64,000 nt of DNA from positions 310,001-374,000 of the forward strand of contig JAIPBD010000002.1 of NCBI GenBank assembly GCA_021739765.1. The letters are read 5' to 3'. The stretch comes from Melioribacteraceae bacterium. GTDB lineage: Bacteria; Bacteroidota; Ignavibacteria; Ignavibacteriales; Melioribacteraceae. A model generated the notes under the pieces. That model did no database searches and had not been told where the DNA came from. It was given only the letters and a program-made list of their open reading frames with translations. Positions within the stretch are counted from its first letter, which is position 1. The number at the start of each line of letters is the position of its first letter. Position numbers and translations under genes: made by a program. This document shows, in pieces, positions 26,031-36,932 of the stretch.

Positions 26031-27752
26031 ATGCACGAAAATCTAAATAAAACAGAGCGAATAATATTTTCAATTCTCGCAGTAATTATTGTGTTGTTTT
26101 ATTCTGTATCAGCTGTTTGGGTTCCGGCTCCTACTCAATTTCACAGGGGCGTCTATGTATTTATTACATACATTCTAGTTTTTCTTATCTACAAATCTAA
26201 AAATCCCCTTCTCCGAAAACTCGATTATTTATTGATGGTTCTTTCCGGACTAACGGTAGTTTATTGGATTGTAAATTATGAAGCTCTCAATTACAGAGCC
26301 GGCGCAGAAACCGAACTTGATCAATGGGTAGCGGCTGCCGGAGTTTTACTCGGAATTGAAATCGCGCGAAGAGCGGTTGGAATCGTCTTTGTAATTATTG
26401 GATTGTTGATGCTTGCGTACGGAATTTTCGGTGAGTACGCCCCCGATTTGATTATGCATCCCGGCGATACTTTTCTCGGAGTTTGTACAACTATTTTCTT
26501 TAAAGAGGATGGTGTATTCGGAATTATGGCAAATGTTCTCGCAACCTATGTGTTACTTTTTGTTCTTTTCGGGGCTTTTCTGGAGAAGTCGGGCGCGCAA
26601 AGATTTTTTATCGATTTCCCGATGGCGGCGGTTGGTCATAAAACCGGCGGACCGGCAAAGGTTGCGGTAATCGCCAGCGCGATCTTCGGATCAATTTCCG
26701 GGAGCGCGATAGCGAACACCGTTTCTACCGGGGCATTTACAATTCCACTGATGAAAAAAGCCGGATTTCGTCCTCACATTGCAGGCGCGATTGAACCCGC
26801 AGCGTCAATCGGCGGTATGTTTATGCCGCCAATTATGGGTGCCGGCGGTTTTATAATGGCTGAACTTACCGGATTACCTTACAATTACATTATGGCGGTC
26901 GCCATTTTTCCCGCGCTGATGTACTTTATGAGTGTTTTTGTGATGGTACACTACGAAGCAAAAGCACAAAAAATAAAAGGTGTAAAATCAGAGATTCCCG
27001 CAATGGAAATTCTGAAGAAAGAATGGTATTACATTTTACCGCTGATAATAATTACGGCCCTAATGTTATTTGGATTTTCAGCAGGATTTGCGGCCGTTGT
27101 TGGAATTATATGCTGTATCGTAGTCTCATGGATAAATAAGGAGACAAGAATCGGTCTGAAAGAATTTGAAGAAGCCGCCCGAATGGGAACGGAAAACAGT
27201 TTGAAAATCGGAGCTACCGTCGGTATAATCGGAATAATAATCGCGATGTTAACTTTCAGCGGACTAATTTTAACTTTCGCGGATATTGTTATTCAACTTG
27301 CCGATGGAAGTTTGGCTCTTACAATTCTGTTTATCGCTCTGGCCTCTCTCGTTCTCGGAATGGGCGTTCCGGTTACCGCGGCATATCTGATAACCGCGGT
27401 TGTAGCGGTTCCCGCATTAACTCATTTGGGAGTAAACCCAATCGCCGCTCACATGATTGTTTATTGGTTATCGCAAGATTCCAATATTTCTCCTCCGGTT
27501 TGTATTGCAGCATTTGCCGGAGCGGCTATCGCCAAAGCGAATATTTGGCGAACAGCATTTTCGGCATTTAAGTTTGCAAAATTTCTCTATTTAGGACCCT
27601 TCCTATTCGGATATGTCCCGGAATTTTCACTACAGGGCGATTTCTGGGATATCGTAAAAGTCTTCGGTTTGATAATTATCGGAAACTACTTTTATGCATA
27701 CTTTTTAAGTTTTGCCTGGTGGAAAACTCTCAGGGAAAAATTTGCGAAATAG
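26031..27752 (+). CDS. TRAP transporter fused permease (4TM-12TM)
   Basis: 573 residues, highly hydrophobic, combining the small (DctQ-like) and large (DctM-like) membrane subunits as usual for TAXI-TRAP systems. GSISGSAIANTVSTGAFTIP and GGMFMPPIMGAGGFIMAE are conserved DctM segments. With the TAXI protein it forms a complete Na+- or H+-driven importer. No metabolic neighbour hints at the substrate. Confidence 0.92.
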   Translation: MHENLNKTERIIFSILAVIIVLFYSVSAVWVPAPTQFHRGVYVFITYILVFLIYKSKNPLLRKLDYLLMVLSGLTVVYWIVNYEALNYRAGAETELDQWVAAAGVLLGIEIARRAVGIVFVIIGLLMLAYGIFGEYAPDLIMHPGDTFLGVCTTIFFKEDGVFGIMANVLATYVLLFVLFGAFLEKSGAQRFFIDFPMAAVGHKTGGPAKVAVIASAIFGSISGSAIANTVSTGAFTIPLMKKAGFRPHIAGAIEPAASIGGMFMPPIMGAGGFIMAELTGLPYNYIMAVAIFPALMYFMSVFVMVHYEAKAQKIKGVKSEIPAMEILKKEWYYILPLIIITALMLFGFSAGFAAVVGIICCIVVSWINKETRIGLKEFEEAARMGTENSLKIGATVGIIGIIIAMLTFSGLILTFADIVIQLADGSLALTILFIALASLVLGMGVPVTAAYLITAVVAVPALTHLGVNPIAAHMIVYWLSQDSNISPPVCIAAFAGAAIAKANIWRTAFSAFKFAKFLYLGPFLFGYVPEFSLQGDFWDIVKVFGLIIIGNYFYAYFLSFAWWKTLREKFAK

Positions 27753-27836
27753 ATTTCACTTTATGATTCACTCCATTCCACAATCCGGACCGTTTATTAT
27801 TTGAAATTCCGAAACGATCGCGAATGATGCATTTAG

Positions 27837-28457
27837 CTAAGGGAGCTTTGCAAAATCTATTTCGATTGAAAAGTTCAAACCAAAAAGGAATAAAGTTTCG
27901 GTGATCAAAGGCGAATCCCCGCCAAAAATATTCTCACCGCCGGAAATGTATCTTGACGCGATAATAAATCCAATTTCAGATCTCAGAAGAAACCATTCTT
28001 CGATTTGATAGGACAGACCACCATAAAAAAGGAAAAATGAATCCTTAAAATCGGTGAGTGTTGGTTTACCACCATAAGAAATAAATAAGTATGGTCTGAA
28101 TTTTGAATTATTAATTTTGTCCATTCCTATCTGAGATAAAATCGCGATGGAACCGCCACCGGTATTTTTACTCCAATAGTTATTTGCGCCAACCGCCAAT
28201 CCCAAAGCAAAATTTGAAGTAAAATGGTAACCCAGCTCATATCTTGAACCCTGCGGATATCCAAATCCATAAGCCAAATAGACTGAGGAGAAAGCGGTAT
28301 CCGGTTGATCGGTCTCCCCAAATTTTAGTTGATCAATTTTTTCGTTTGAAGCGGAAAATTTGGGACTGAAATTCCGGGTTGGTTGTGCGTAAAGTTTTGA
28401 AGAGCAAATTAGAATTAAAACCGATAAACAAAGAACGCGATTAAAATAACCTTTCAT
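27837..28457 (-). CDS. outer-membrane beta-barrel protein, unknown function
   Basis: 206 residues with a signal peptide ending LYAQ. The rest alternates Gly/aromatic strands and short loops (YLAYGFGYPQGSRYELGYHF and later) typical of small eight- to ten-stranded barrels. No specific family recognised. It is convergent with the TRAP operon, with 84 bases between and no clear terminator. Confidence 0.65.
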   Translation of the reverse strand: MKGYFNRVLCLSVLILICSSKLYAQPTRNFSPKFSASNEKIDQLKFGETDQPDTAFSSVYLAYGFGYPQGSRYELGYHFTSNFALGLAVGANNYWSKNTGGGSIAILSQIGMDKINNSKFRPYLFISYGGKPTLTDFKDSFFLFYGGLSYQIEEWFLLRSEIGFIIASRYISGGENIFGGDSPLITETLFLFGLNFSIEIDFAKLP

Positions 28458-28543
28458 AAAACACCGGCCGATTAAAATGAATTAATTTTACATGAATCGG
28501 ATAAAAGTATTTTATCGAACGAAATCAAAATATCTTATTTATT

Positions 28544-29608
28544 CTAATTACTCGTTGATCGTACTCCGAATTGATAAACAGTTGTTTGAGTATATTTTTC
28601 TCCGGGACGAAGAACGGGTTGAGGAAAATGAGAGTGGTTCGGGGAATCGGGATAAAACTGAGCCTCGAGACAAAATCCCGTCCTTGTATTAACTGGAATT
28701 TCGTTCTTCCCTTTTGCTCTTCCGTTTAATGAGTTACCGGTGTAAAATTGTAGACCGGGTTGATTGGTATAAGTTTTTAGGAATCGGCCACTATTTTGGT
28801 GATAAACTTCAGCAACTTCTTTGATTCGTTTGTCGTAATTTCTCAAAACCCAATTCTGATCATAACCGCGCGCGTACTTTAGTTGGTTAAAATCTTCATC
28901 AATTCCATCGCCGATTTTTACGAAATCCCTTAAATCCATCGGAGTATTATCGACTTTCAGAATTTCTCCCGTCGGGATTGACTCATTATCGGTCGGAGTA
29001 AAAAAGTCAGCATCAATTCGAATTAAATGATCCACAATTTGCCGTGTGAAATCACCCGACAAATTAAAATATGTATGATTCGTGGGATTAAGTATTGTCG
29101 GTTTATTTGTTGTAGCCGAATAATGAATTTCAACTGAGTTGTTTTCTGTTAACAGATAGTTTACACTTAATTCAACCTTCCCCGGGTAATTTTGATCACC
29201 ATCCTCGCTGGTTAACAAAAAAGTGACCGATTCAGAAGTGTTAAATTTTTGATCCGCGATTTTCCAGAGTTTTCTGTTAAAACCTGACAAACCTCCGTGC
29301 AGATGATTATTTCCATTATTGCATGCGAGTTGATATACGTGTCCATCCAATTCGAATTTTCCGGCTTTGATTCGGTTGGCGAATCTGCCCGTGATACACC
29401 CCAAACAATAAGCATCAATTTCATAACCGGATAATGAATCATAACCCAGAACCACATCTTCAAATTTATTTTCTTTGTTCGGAACAGAGATAGAGACAAC
29501 TGCAGCACCGAGATTCGTAAGTTTAACCTCAACTCCATTCGAATTTTTCAATGTTATCAGGTGAGCGATATTTCCATTTCGTAAGGTTCCGAATTCTTCA
29601 ACAGTCAT
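28544..29608 (-). CDS. galM: aldose 1-epimerase
   Basis: 354 residues, no signal peptide, so cytosolic. Substrate His in NNHLHGG (His104), catalytic His178 in NPTNHTYFN and catalytic Glu315 in CLEAQFYPD are all present. It interconverts alpha and beta anomers of aldoses. Downstream of xylA and xylB, its physiological substrate is probably xylose, supplying the anomer used by the isomerase. GGAAG precedes the ATG. Confidence 0.93.
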   Translation of the reverse strand: MTVEEFGTLRNGNIAHLITLKNSNGVEVKLTNLGAAVVSISVPNKENKFEDVVLGYDSLSGYEIDAYCLGCITGRFANRIKAGKFELDGHVYQLACNNGNNHLHGGLSGFNRKLWKIADQKFNTSESVTFLLTSEDGDQNYPGKVELSVNYLLTENNSVEIHYSATTNKPTILNPTNHTYFNLSGDFTRQIVDHLIRIDADFFTPTDNESIPTGEILKVDNTPMDLRDFVKIGDGIDEDFNQLKYARGYDQNWVLRNYDKRIKEVAEVYHQNSGRFLKTYTNQPGLQFYTGNSLNGRAKGKNEIPVNTRTGFCLEAQFYPDSPNHSHFPQPVLRPGEKYTQTTVYQFGVRSTSN

Positions 29609-29665
29609 TTTTAATCTTCCGAGATGTGAACGATTTTTTATTCATTAATATAATTTATTCTTATG

Positions 29666-31135
29666 CTAAATTCCTGCGAGCCAACTCCGGTACAAATCGG
29701 TATAAATTTGTTCTGTGGATTTTTCGGGAGTAATTGTTTCGAGAATTTTTAAACTTGAGAACGCTTCTGCGATGTCGGAATAAATCCCAATTCCAATTCC
29801 GGCACCTATCGCGGCCCCTTGCGCGCCGTCCGTATTGTACAGTTCTATAGAAGCTCCTGTTACTCCGGCGAAGGTTTCACAAAATATTTTACTCTGGAAC
29901 ATGTTGGAATTTCCGGCCCGGATTATTTTTGTTTCGACTCCAAGTTCCGCCATAATATCTAAACCGTATTTTAACGCAAAAACAATTCCCTCCTGAGCCG
30001 CACGAATTAGATGAGCAGAAGAATGTCTGTTAAAATTTAAACCTTCAATTCTGCCTCCGGGATTTCTGTTTTCGAGGATTCTTTCAGCTCCATTTCCAAA
30101 GGGATAAACTCTCACTCCTTCCGATCCGATTGATGTGGTTTCGGCTAATTTGTTCATCTTACCGTAAGAATCGATTTTAATGATTTTATTTTTCAACCAA
30201 CTGTATTGAATTCCCGTCCCGTTCAAACACATCAATATCCCGTTCCTGGTTTTTCCTAATTCGTTATTTACATGAATAAATGTATTCACCCTCGATTTAT
30301 GATCGCATTCAGATTTGTCGGAAACGCCGTAAACCACTCCGGATGTTCCTGCAGTCGCGGCGACTTCACCGGGATTTAGCACATTTAACGATAGAGCATT
30401 ATTCGGCTGATCTCCGGCTCTGTATGTAATCGGCGTACCTTCTTTTAGATTTGTGATTTCCGCTATTTTGGAAGAAACCCCGCATTGTTCGCCAAAAGTA
30501 GGTTTGATGGCCGGGATCAAATTTCTATCTAATTCTAACTTTTCAATTATGTTAAAATCGATTGATTGCATTTGGAAATTCCAGAAAATGCCTTCAGATA
30601 ATCCGGAATTTGTTGTCACCATTTCCCCGCTTAACTTCATCGCGATGTAATCACCCGGCAGACAAAACTTATATACTTTTTCAAAGATTTGCGGTTCGTT
30701 CTCTTTTACCCAGACCAATTTTGAAATCGTAAAATTTCCTGGAAGATTGAGATGATCGCGTAAGAATTGGTCTGCGGGAATTTTAGCCAAAATTGATTTT
30801 TCGGTTTCCGCGGTCCTGCTGTCACACCAAATAATTGCAGGGCGAAGCGCTTCGAGGTTTTTATCGACAAGCACCAGTCCGTGCATTTGATATGAAATTC
30901 CAATCGCGCCGATTTGGTTCAGTTTTATCGAAAAATTATTCTGAAGAATTTGTAAGGAGTTGAGCACATTTTCCCACCATAAATCGGGATGTTGTTCAGC
31001 CCAATTTTTAAATGGTGAGGATATTTCCATTTCTGTTTCGGGAGAGACTGCCGATCCAATAACAGAACCGGTCTGAGAATCAATAACTTTCGCTTTAATC
31101 GATGAACTGCCGATATCTAATCCGAGAAGCAGCAA
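29666..31135 (-). CDS. xylB: xylulokinase
   Basis: 489-residue FGGY-family sugar kinase that phosphorylates D-xylulose to xylulose 5-phosphate. GLDIGSSSIKAKVID is the first ATP-binding segment, YQMHGLVL carries the Met/His sugar contact typical of xylulokinases, and TAGTSGVVYGV and GNSNMFQSKIF follow in order. The start is TTG, supported by GGAGG six bases before it; no ATG lies nearby. It directly follows xylA (26 bases). Confidence 0.94.
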   Translation of the reverse strand: MLLLGLDIGSSSIKAKVIDSQTGSVIGSAVSPETEMEISSPFKNWAEQHPDLWWENVLNSLQILQNNFSIKLNQIGAIGISYQMHGLVLVDKNLEALRPAIIWCDSRTAETEKSILAKIPADQFLRDHLNLPGNFTISKLVWVKENEPQIFEKVYKFCLPGDYIAMKLSGEMVTTNSGLSEGIFWNFQMQSIDFNIIEKLELDRNLIPAIKPTFGEQCGVSSKIAEITNLKEGTPITYRAGDQPNNALSLNVLNPGEVAATAGTSGVVYGVSDKSECDHKSRVNTFIHVNNELGKTRNGILMCLNGTGIQYSWLKNKIIKIDSYGKMNKLAETTSIGSEGVRVYPFGNGAERILENRNPGGRIEGLNFNRHSSAHLIRAAQEGIVFALKYGLDIMAELGVETKIIRAGNSNMFQSKIFCETFAGVTGASIELYNTDGAQGAAIGAGIGIGIYSDIAEAFSSLKILETITPEKSTEQIYTDLYRSWLAGI

Positions 31136-31161
31136 ATATTACCTCCGAAAATTAATTACAA

Positions 31162-32472
31162 TTAAAAAGATCTTGCAAGTATTGATTCAAATAATTCTTG
31201 TTTACCGCTTATCATTTTGGGTTCGCCTAATTCCAAAGCGATCTTTCTTAAATCCTCAAAATCGAGATTCCCGGATTCGAATTCTTTTCCATAACCACTA
31301 TCGAAGCTTTGATATCTTTCAGTTCTCAGCTTTTTATAATTTGTATTTTTAAGAATATTATCGGCAATTATTAAACTACGCGCGAACAAATCCATCGCAT
31401 TTATATGTGCATAGAATATGTCCTCTAAATCCGTAGAGTTCCTTCTTGTTTTCGCGTCAAAATTAATTCCGCCGGTTGAAAATCCACCTGCTTCCATAAT
31501 CACCAACATTGCTTCTACGGTTTCATATAAATCAATTGTAAATTGATCGGTATCCCAGCCATTTTGATTATCACCTCGATTAGCATCGATCGAGCCTAAC
31601 AATCCGGCATCCGCAGCAACTTGCAATTCGTGTGGGAAAGAATGCCCGGACAGAGTAGCGTGGTTCACTTCAATATTAAGCTTAAAATCTTTATGCAAAT
31701 CATAATGACGCAAAAATCCGATAACAGTTTCCGCGTCATAATCATATTGGTGCTTTGTGGGTTCCATCGGTTTTGGTTCGATCAGAAATGTACCTTTAAA
31801 TCCATTTTTTCTTCCATAATCCCGTGCTTTCGAAAGAAACATTGCAAGATGATCCTTTTCCCTTTTCATATCTGTGTTAAGCAGCGACATATATCCTTCG
31901 CGTCCTCCCCAAAAAACATAATTTTCGCCGCCTAATTCAATTGTCGCGTCAATCGCCCGTTTTATCTGAACTGCAGCGTAAGTCAAAACATTAAAATCCG
32001 GGTTCGTTGAAGCGCCGTTCATATATCTGGGATTCGAAAAAACATTCGCCGTTCCCCACAATAATTTAACTCCGGTTTCTGTTTGTTTTTGTTTAGCGTA
32101 TTGAACCATGGTCTCAACACGTTTGTCGGATTCTGAAATTGAAGCGCCTTCATCGATAAGATCAAAATCGTGAAAACAGTAATAAGGAACGCCAAGTTTG
32201 GTAAAAAATTCGAACGCCGCATCCATCTTATTAAACGCACGGGAAATCGGATCTGAGTTTTGATCCCAGGGAAACTTTTTAGTTCCGGGGCCAAATGGAT
32301 CGCCACCTGTTCCGCAGAATGTATGCCAATAAGCTACGGCAAATCGAAGATGATCTTTTAGCGTTTTCCCGTTTACAATTCGATTTTCATCATACCATTT
32401 AAATGCCATGGGATTATCTGTGTTTCCGCCTTCAAACTTGATCTTATCGATTCCTCGAAAATACTCTTCCAT
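31162..32472 (-). CDS. xylA: xylose isomerase
   Basis: 436 residues, the long class II type. Catalytic HDFD (His101, Asp104), metal-binding Glu232 and Lys234 in [12 protein letters not shown], and the second metal cluster in [12 protein letters not shown] and [16 protein letters not shown] are all intact. It converts D-xylose to D-xylulose. First gene of a xylA-xylB-galM unit, after the transketolase terminator. Confidence 0.96.
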   Translation of the reverse strand: MEEYFRGIDKIKFEGGNTDNPMAFKWYDENRIVNGKTLKDHLRFAVAYWHTFCGTGGDPFGPGTKKFPWDQNSDPISRAFNKMDAAFEFFTKLGVPYYCFHDFDLIDEGASISESDKRVETMVQYAKQKQTETGVKLLWGTANVFSNPRYMNGASTNPDFNVLTYAAVQIKRAIDATIELGGENYVFWGGREGYMSLLNTDMKREKDHLAMFLSKARDYGRKNGFKGTFLIEPKPMEPTKHQYDYDAETVIGFLRHYDLHKDFKLNIEVNHATLSGHSFPHELQVAADAGLLGSIDANRGDNQNGWDTDQFTIDLYETVEAMLVIMEAGGFSTGGINFDAKTRRNSTDLEDIFYAHINAMDLFARSLIIADNILKNTNYKKLRTERYQSFDSGYGKEFESGNLDFEDLRKIALELGEPKMISGKQELFESILARSF

Positions 32473-32598
32473 TATTCACCCCAATTATTCTTAAATGAAC
32501 TAATATGATTTTTGCTTTTATGAAATAAAAATAAGGAGAATCCTTTTAAGTAAAAAATTCCGCGCGCTGAAATAATGTAGGCCGGGTTTAAAAAAGAA

Positions 32599-32636
32599 AA
32601 CCCACTCAAGAGTTTGGTTAAGCTCCTGAATGGGTT
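32599..32636 (-). terminator. intrinsic terminator after transketolase
   Basis: 14-base stem (AACCCATTCAGGAG with CTCTTGAGTGGGTT on the minus strand, with two G-T pairs) and a T-rich tail. It separates the transketolase transcript from xylA. Confidence 0.8.
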
Positions 32637-32660
32637 TTTTGTAGCAATTTGATTCGTTAA

Positions 32661-34670
32661 TTATCTGAGAGTTTTTTCAACATTCTCCGCAATCCGTTCT
32701 GCCGTAAATCCAAATTTATCTTCAAGAATTTCGTAAGGCGCAGATTTTCCATATCCATCGATGCAAAGTTTGGTCATCGGAAGATTAAAATAATTCGACC
32801 ATCCAAATCCGCTTGTCGCTTCCACAACAAAAGTATGTTTGACTGTTGCAGGAATTACTTCCCTCAAATATTCTTCTGATTGGCTTTCGAAAATTTCTTT
32901 ACATGGAACGGATACAACGCGTGTATTAATTCTCTTTTGCTCGAGCAATTCTTTTGCCCCGATTGCCGGCGCTACTTCCGATCCGGTTGCTAAAATTACA
33001 ATTTTGGGAGAATCACCACTCTCTCTTGCGACAACATATCCTCCTTTTGCGATTATTGAAGTATCAAAAGAATCTTCCCTTTTAATCTCTCCAACTTTCT
33101 GACGTGTTAATAATATTGCATGAGGATGAGTTTGAGTTTTTACCGCAAGTGCCCAACAAACAGCAACTTCAATCGAATCAGCCGGACGCATAACTTGCAA
33201 ACCTTGAATGGTTCGCAAAGCCGGAACTTGCTCGACCGGTTGATGAGTCGGTCCGTCTTCGCCTACAAAAATACTATCATGAGTATAAACGAAAATTTGG
33301 TGCATCTTTGATAATGCCGCCAATCTGATCGGAGGTCGCATATAATCTGAGAAAACGAGAAAAGTTGAACCGAAAGGAATATATCCTCCGTAGAGCGCGA
33401 TACCGTTATTTATTGAACCCATCGCGTGTTCACGAATTCCGTAATGGAAATTTCTTCCTGAGAAATCGTTTCCGGTTATGGAAGCATAAGCATCGAGATA
33501 AGTATTTGTAGAAGGTTTAAGATCAGCCGATCCGCCGACAAAACTTGGTACAACCTCTGCTATTTTTTGCATTACTTTGCCGGATAAGGAACGTGAAGCC
33601 GCTGTTTTTTCAGGTAAAGCCGCGATCAACAATTCTTCAAGATTATCCGGTACTTCTTTCGCTAAGAAAGAATCGAACTCCTTCGCTTTTTCCGGGAATT
33701 CGTTTCTCCAATTTTCGTACTGTTCTTTCCAAATTGAATAGGATTTTTCTTTTTCTGCTAGAATTGATTTTAAATGTTCGGTTACTTCTTCGGGAATATA
33801 GAATTTTTTGTCTTCGGGAAACCCGAGAGTTTTTTTCGTTAATTTTAATTCTTCGTCACCAAGTGGTGATCCATGCACACCGGAAGTATCCTTTTTGTTA
33901 GGACTTCCTGTTCCGATAATTGTTTCACTTATCAATAAAATGGGTTTATCGTGATCTTCATTTGCCCATTCCAAAGCGTCAAATATTTCCCGGTGATTAT
34001 GGCCATCAATAGTTTTAGTCAACCATCCGAACGCTTTAAACCTTTGATCGATTGATTCGCTGAAAGCGAGATCCGTTCTTCCTTCTATCGTGATATTATT
34101 GTCATCGTAGAGGTAAACTACATTATTTAATTTTAGATGACCCGCCAATGAACCCGTTTCTGAGCTCAGACCTTCCATCAAATCACCATCACTCACAATA
34201 GCGTAAATTTTATGCGTTCCGAACAGATTATATTTTTCGGTATTAAATCGAGCGGCTGTCATTTTTGCGGCAATCGCCATTCCGATTCCGTTCGCAAATC
34301 CTTGTCCGAGTGGACCGGTTGTAGTTTCAATTCCTTTTATTTCACCAAATTCTGGGTGACCGGGAGTTTTACTTCCCCATTGCCGAAAGTTTCCCAGATC
34401 TTCAATTGAGACATCATATCCATAAAGATGGAGCAAAGAATAGAGCAACATCGAGCCGTGACCTGCCGATAATACGAATCTGTCACGGTTAATCCAGTCA
34501 GGATTCTTCGCGTTAAATTTCAAGAAATGATTCCACAGCACATAAGCACAATCCGCCATTCCCATGGGCATTCCGGGATGTCCGGAATTGGCGCTCTGAA
34601 CGCCATCGGCAGCGAGCAGACGAATTGTGTTGGAAGTGAGTTGAGCTAAATTTTGATCCAGTTTTTCCAT
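32661..34670 (-). CDS. tkt: transketolase
   Basis: 669 residues, full length. The ThDP region SDGDLMEGLSSE with DDNNIT, substrate-binding GHGSMLLYSLLHLYG and the second-domain FHYGIREHAMGSINNG with the catalytic Glu are present. It moves two-carbon units in the non-oxidative pentose phosphate pathway and connects xylulose 5-phosphate from the adjacent xyl genes to glycolysis. Confidence 0.96.
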   Translation of the reverse strand: MEKLDQNLAQLTSNTIRLLAADGVQSANSGHPGMPMGMADCAYVLWNHFLKFNAKNPDWINRDRFVLSAGHGSMLLYSLLHLYGYDVSIEDLGNFRQWGSKTPGHPEFGEIKGIETTTGPLGQGFANGIGMAIAAKMTAARFNTEKYNLFGTHKIYAIVSDGDLMEGLSSETGSLAGHLKLNNVVYLYDDNNITIEGRTDLAFSESIDQRFKAFGWLTKTIDGHNHREIFDALEWANEDHDKPILLISETIIGTGSPNKKDTSGVHGSPLGDEELKLTKKTLGFPEDKKFYIPEEVTEHLKSILAEKEKSYSIWKEQYENWRNEFPEKAKEFDSFLAKEVPDNLEELLIAALPEKTAASRSLSGKVMQKIAEVVPSFVGGSADLKPSTNTYLDAYASITGNDFSGRNFHYGIREHAMGSINNGIALYGGYIPFGSTFLVFSDYMRPPIRLAALSKMHQIFVYTHDSIFVGEDGPTHQPVEQVPALRTIQGLQVMRPADSIEVAVCWALAVKTQTHPHAILLTRQKVGEIKREDSFDTSIIAKGGYVVARESGDSPKIVILATGSEVAPAIGAKELLEQKRINTRVVSVPCKEIFESQSEEYLREVIPATVKHTFVVEATSGFGWSNYFNLPMTKLCIDGYGKSAPYEILEDKFGFTAERIAENVEKTLR

Positions 34671-34902
34671 TTAAATTAGTCCCCAGTAATTTTTAAATAA
34701 AACCTTTTATCCAATAAAATAAAGATAAGCATTTAGTATATGCAAAATAAATAATCCGGATTTTGTTGCCAGGTTTTATCTCAATAAAAACTAAATGATA
34801 ATTATTTAAGTCAGCGGCTAAAAAATTCTTTGTTTTTTGGTTAATCGGATCAGAAACAGTTTTGAGTTAATCCTTAAATTGAAAACTCCGATAGATATAA
34901 TT

Positions 34903-35613
34903 TTAACTGTTAGATACGATTTTGGCGACGTGCTTTTCCGATATTTTGAGGTGCTCAACCATATTTTGAAATGCTAAATCGCCATTCCGTTGTTTAACGG
35001 CATCCAATATTTTAGTATGCCAAATTATTGCCGAATCCTTTCCATCCTCAACAGTTTGATAAACTTTTGATTGAATTTCCGGCAGCAACATATGAATTGG
35101 TTTTAATAATAACGGTACAACACTGTTTTTGGAAGCATTCGCAAGATGGAAATGGAATGCCATATCAATACTCGCAAGTTTTATGTAATCCAGCTCTTCG
35201 GTTCTTAGCGATTCAATACTCGCCTCGAGTAAAAAAATATCCGAGTCATCATGATTTAAAGCTGCCTCCCGTGCAATGGAAGGTTCAATTATTTGGCGTG
35301 CATGAACTAAGTCCATAACGTAACCTTCATCAAGCGAATGACGAAGGTATTTTTCCATCGGATTAACAACACTTTCCGATGTTATTTTATTAACAAAAAT
35401 TCCGCGTCCCTTTTCAACCGTTACTAATCCGTGAGTCGCAAGTATTTGCACAGCCTCGCGAACTGAAGTTCTGCTAACACTAAATTGAGCACAAAGTTGA
35501 TTCTCTGAAGGTATTTTTTCTCCCGGCGCAAAAACGCCTGTGAGAATAGCATCTTCAATTTGCGAAGCGATTATTTGTTTGATTGGAAGTCTTTCACCAA
35601 CTGAATTAAACAC
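34903..35613 (-). CDS. GntR-family (FadR subfamily) regulator
   Basis: 236 residues: GntR winged helix (about 8-75, with IPSENQLCAQFSVSRTSVREAVQIL) and an all-helical FCD ligand domain with metal-binding His residues (HFHLANAS). UxuR/ExuR-type uronate repressors have this architecture. It starts with GTG, about 100 bases downstream of the KDG kinase gene on the same strand. It probably controls uronate genes, but its operator was not identified. Confidence 0.9.
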   Translation of the reverse strand: MFNSVGERLPIKQIIASQIEDAILTGVFAPGEKIPSENQLCAQFSVSRTSVREAVQILATHGLVTVEKGRGIFVNKITSESVVNPMEKYLRHSLDEGYVMDLVHARQIIEPSIAREAALNHDDSDIFLLEASIESLRTEELDYIKLASIDMAFHFHLANASKNSVVPLLLKPIHMLLPEIQSKVYQTVEDGKDSAIIWHTKILDAVKQRNGDLAFQNMVEHLKISEKHVAKIVSNS

Positions 35614-35712
35614 TTTTTACCAAAAATTTTATGATAAATTATAAGTTGAATTTCAATATAACATTTTAGAGATAAATTTTATTTTGATGCTACAATAAAT
35701 TACAAACTGCGA

Positions 35713-36798
35713 TTACCTTTGAATTCTAGCCGAGCCGCCTTCCGCAAATGCCTCAACATCTTCTAAAGTAGCCATTGTTGTATCACCTGGAAATGTGGTT
35801 AACAAAGCTCCGTGTGCCCAGCCAAGCCGCACCGAATCCTCCGCACTTTTTCCATTTAATAAGCCATAAATAAATCCGCTTGCAAATCCATCGCCTCCGC
35901 CAACTCTATCCATTACTTGAAGTTCGGCGGTTGGTGCTTGAACAAACTTTCCGTCAATCCAAGCTACCGCACTCCAACTGTGCTTATTTGTTGCATGCAC
36001 TTCACGAAGTGTTGTTGCAACTGCTTTAACATTCGGATATTTTTTTGCGACATTTTCAATCATTTCCACAAACGCGCTAATATCTAATTTTGATTTTTTC
36101 TCTACTTCGGGTCCTTTTACACCGAGACCTTTTTGCAAATCTTCTTCATTCCCGACAAGAACATCAACGTTTTCAACAATTTTACTCAAAACTTCAACTG
36201 CTTTTTCTTCGCCGCCCCAAATGTTCCAAAGTTTAGCACGGAAGTTCAGATCAAAACTTGTAACCGCTCCGGCTTCCTTTGCGGCTTTCATAGCTTCGGC
36301 AATTAAATCTCCGGTTGATTCTGATAATGCGGCGAAAATTCCACCGCTATGAAACCATTTGACGCCACCTTCAAAGATCTCGCTCCAATTAAAATCCCCT
36401 CGTTTTAGTAATGCGGCTGCTTCATTTGATCTGTTATAAAATACGACGGGAGCTCTTACGCCAAAACCTTGATCACTGTAAACAGTTGCCATGTTGGGAC
36501 CGTTAACTCCGTTATGTTTGAATTCTTTAAAAAATGGCCGGACACCCATCGCGCGTACTCTTTCCTTAATTAAATTACCGATTGGATAATCGACCATCGC
36601 GGTTGCGATTCCGGTATTGAGCCGAAAGCAATCGGAAAGATTTGCAGCAACATTAAATTCACCACCGCTGACATGAATTTTGCACTCAGTAGCTTTTCTG
36701 AATGGTATATTTCCCGGATCGAGACGGTTAACCATTGCGCCGAGCGAGAGTAAATCGAGATTTGCTTTTTCTTTAATATTTAATCCATTTTGATTCAT
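35713..36798 (-). CDS. kdgK: 2-keto-3-deoxygluconate kinase (PfkB family)
   Basis: 361-residue ribokinase-like sugar kinase. VSGGEFNVAANLS is the N-terminal PfkB signature and VMDRVGGGDGFASGF the C-terminal one, with catalytic Asp303. It would phosphorylate 2-keto-3-deoxygluconate, the last intermediate of galacturonate and unsaturated uronate breakdown, before KDPG aldolase (not in this window). GGAG five bases before the ATG supports the start. The KdgK call relies on family resemblance and the pectin context. Confidence 0.85.
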   Translation of the reverse strand: MNQNGLNIKEKANLDLLSLGAMVNRLDPGNIPFRKATECKIHVSGGEFNVAANLSDCFRLNTGIATAMVDYPIGNLIKERVRAMGVRPFFKEFKHNGVNGPNMATVYSDQGFGVRAPVVFYNRSNEAAALLKRGDFNWSEIFEGGVKWFHSGGIFAALSESTGDLIAEAMKAAKEAGAVTSFDLNFRAKLWNIWGGEEKAVEVLSKIVENVDVLVGNEEDLQKGLGVKGPEVEKKSKLDISAFVEMIENVAKKYPNVKAVATTLREVHATNKHSWSAVAWIDGKFVQAPTAELQVMDRVGGGDGFASGFIYGLLNGKSAEDSVRLGWAHGALLTTFPGDTTMATLEDVEAFAEGGSARIQR

Positions 36799-36932
36799 AG
36801 TAACTCCAATTCGTTAACAATTATATATTCATTTAAACTTTTATTTTCTGTTTTATGTGCTTACTACAAAATTTTCTAAAACGCCATGGACAAAATACAA
36901 TCTTATCATAAATAAAATTCGAGATTAAACAT

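Noticed and set aside
29470-29490. CTTTGTTCG followed by GGAACAGAG, resembling the glucan palindrome
   Set aside because: It lies inside the aldose epimerase coding region and lacks the spacer and the second arm.
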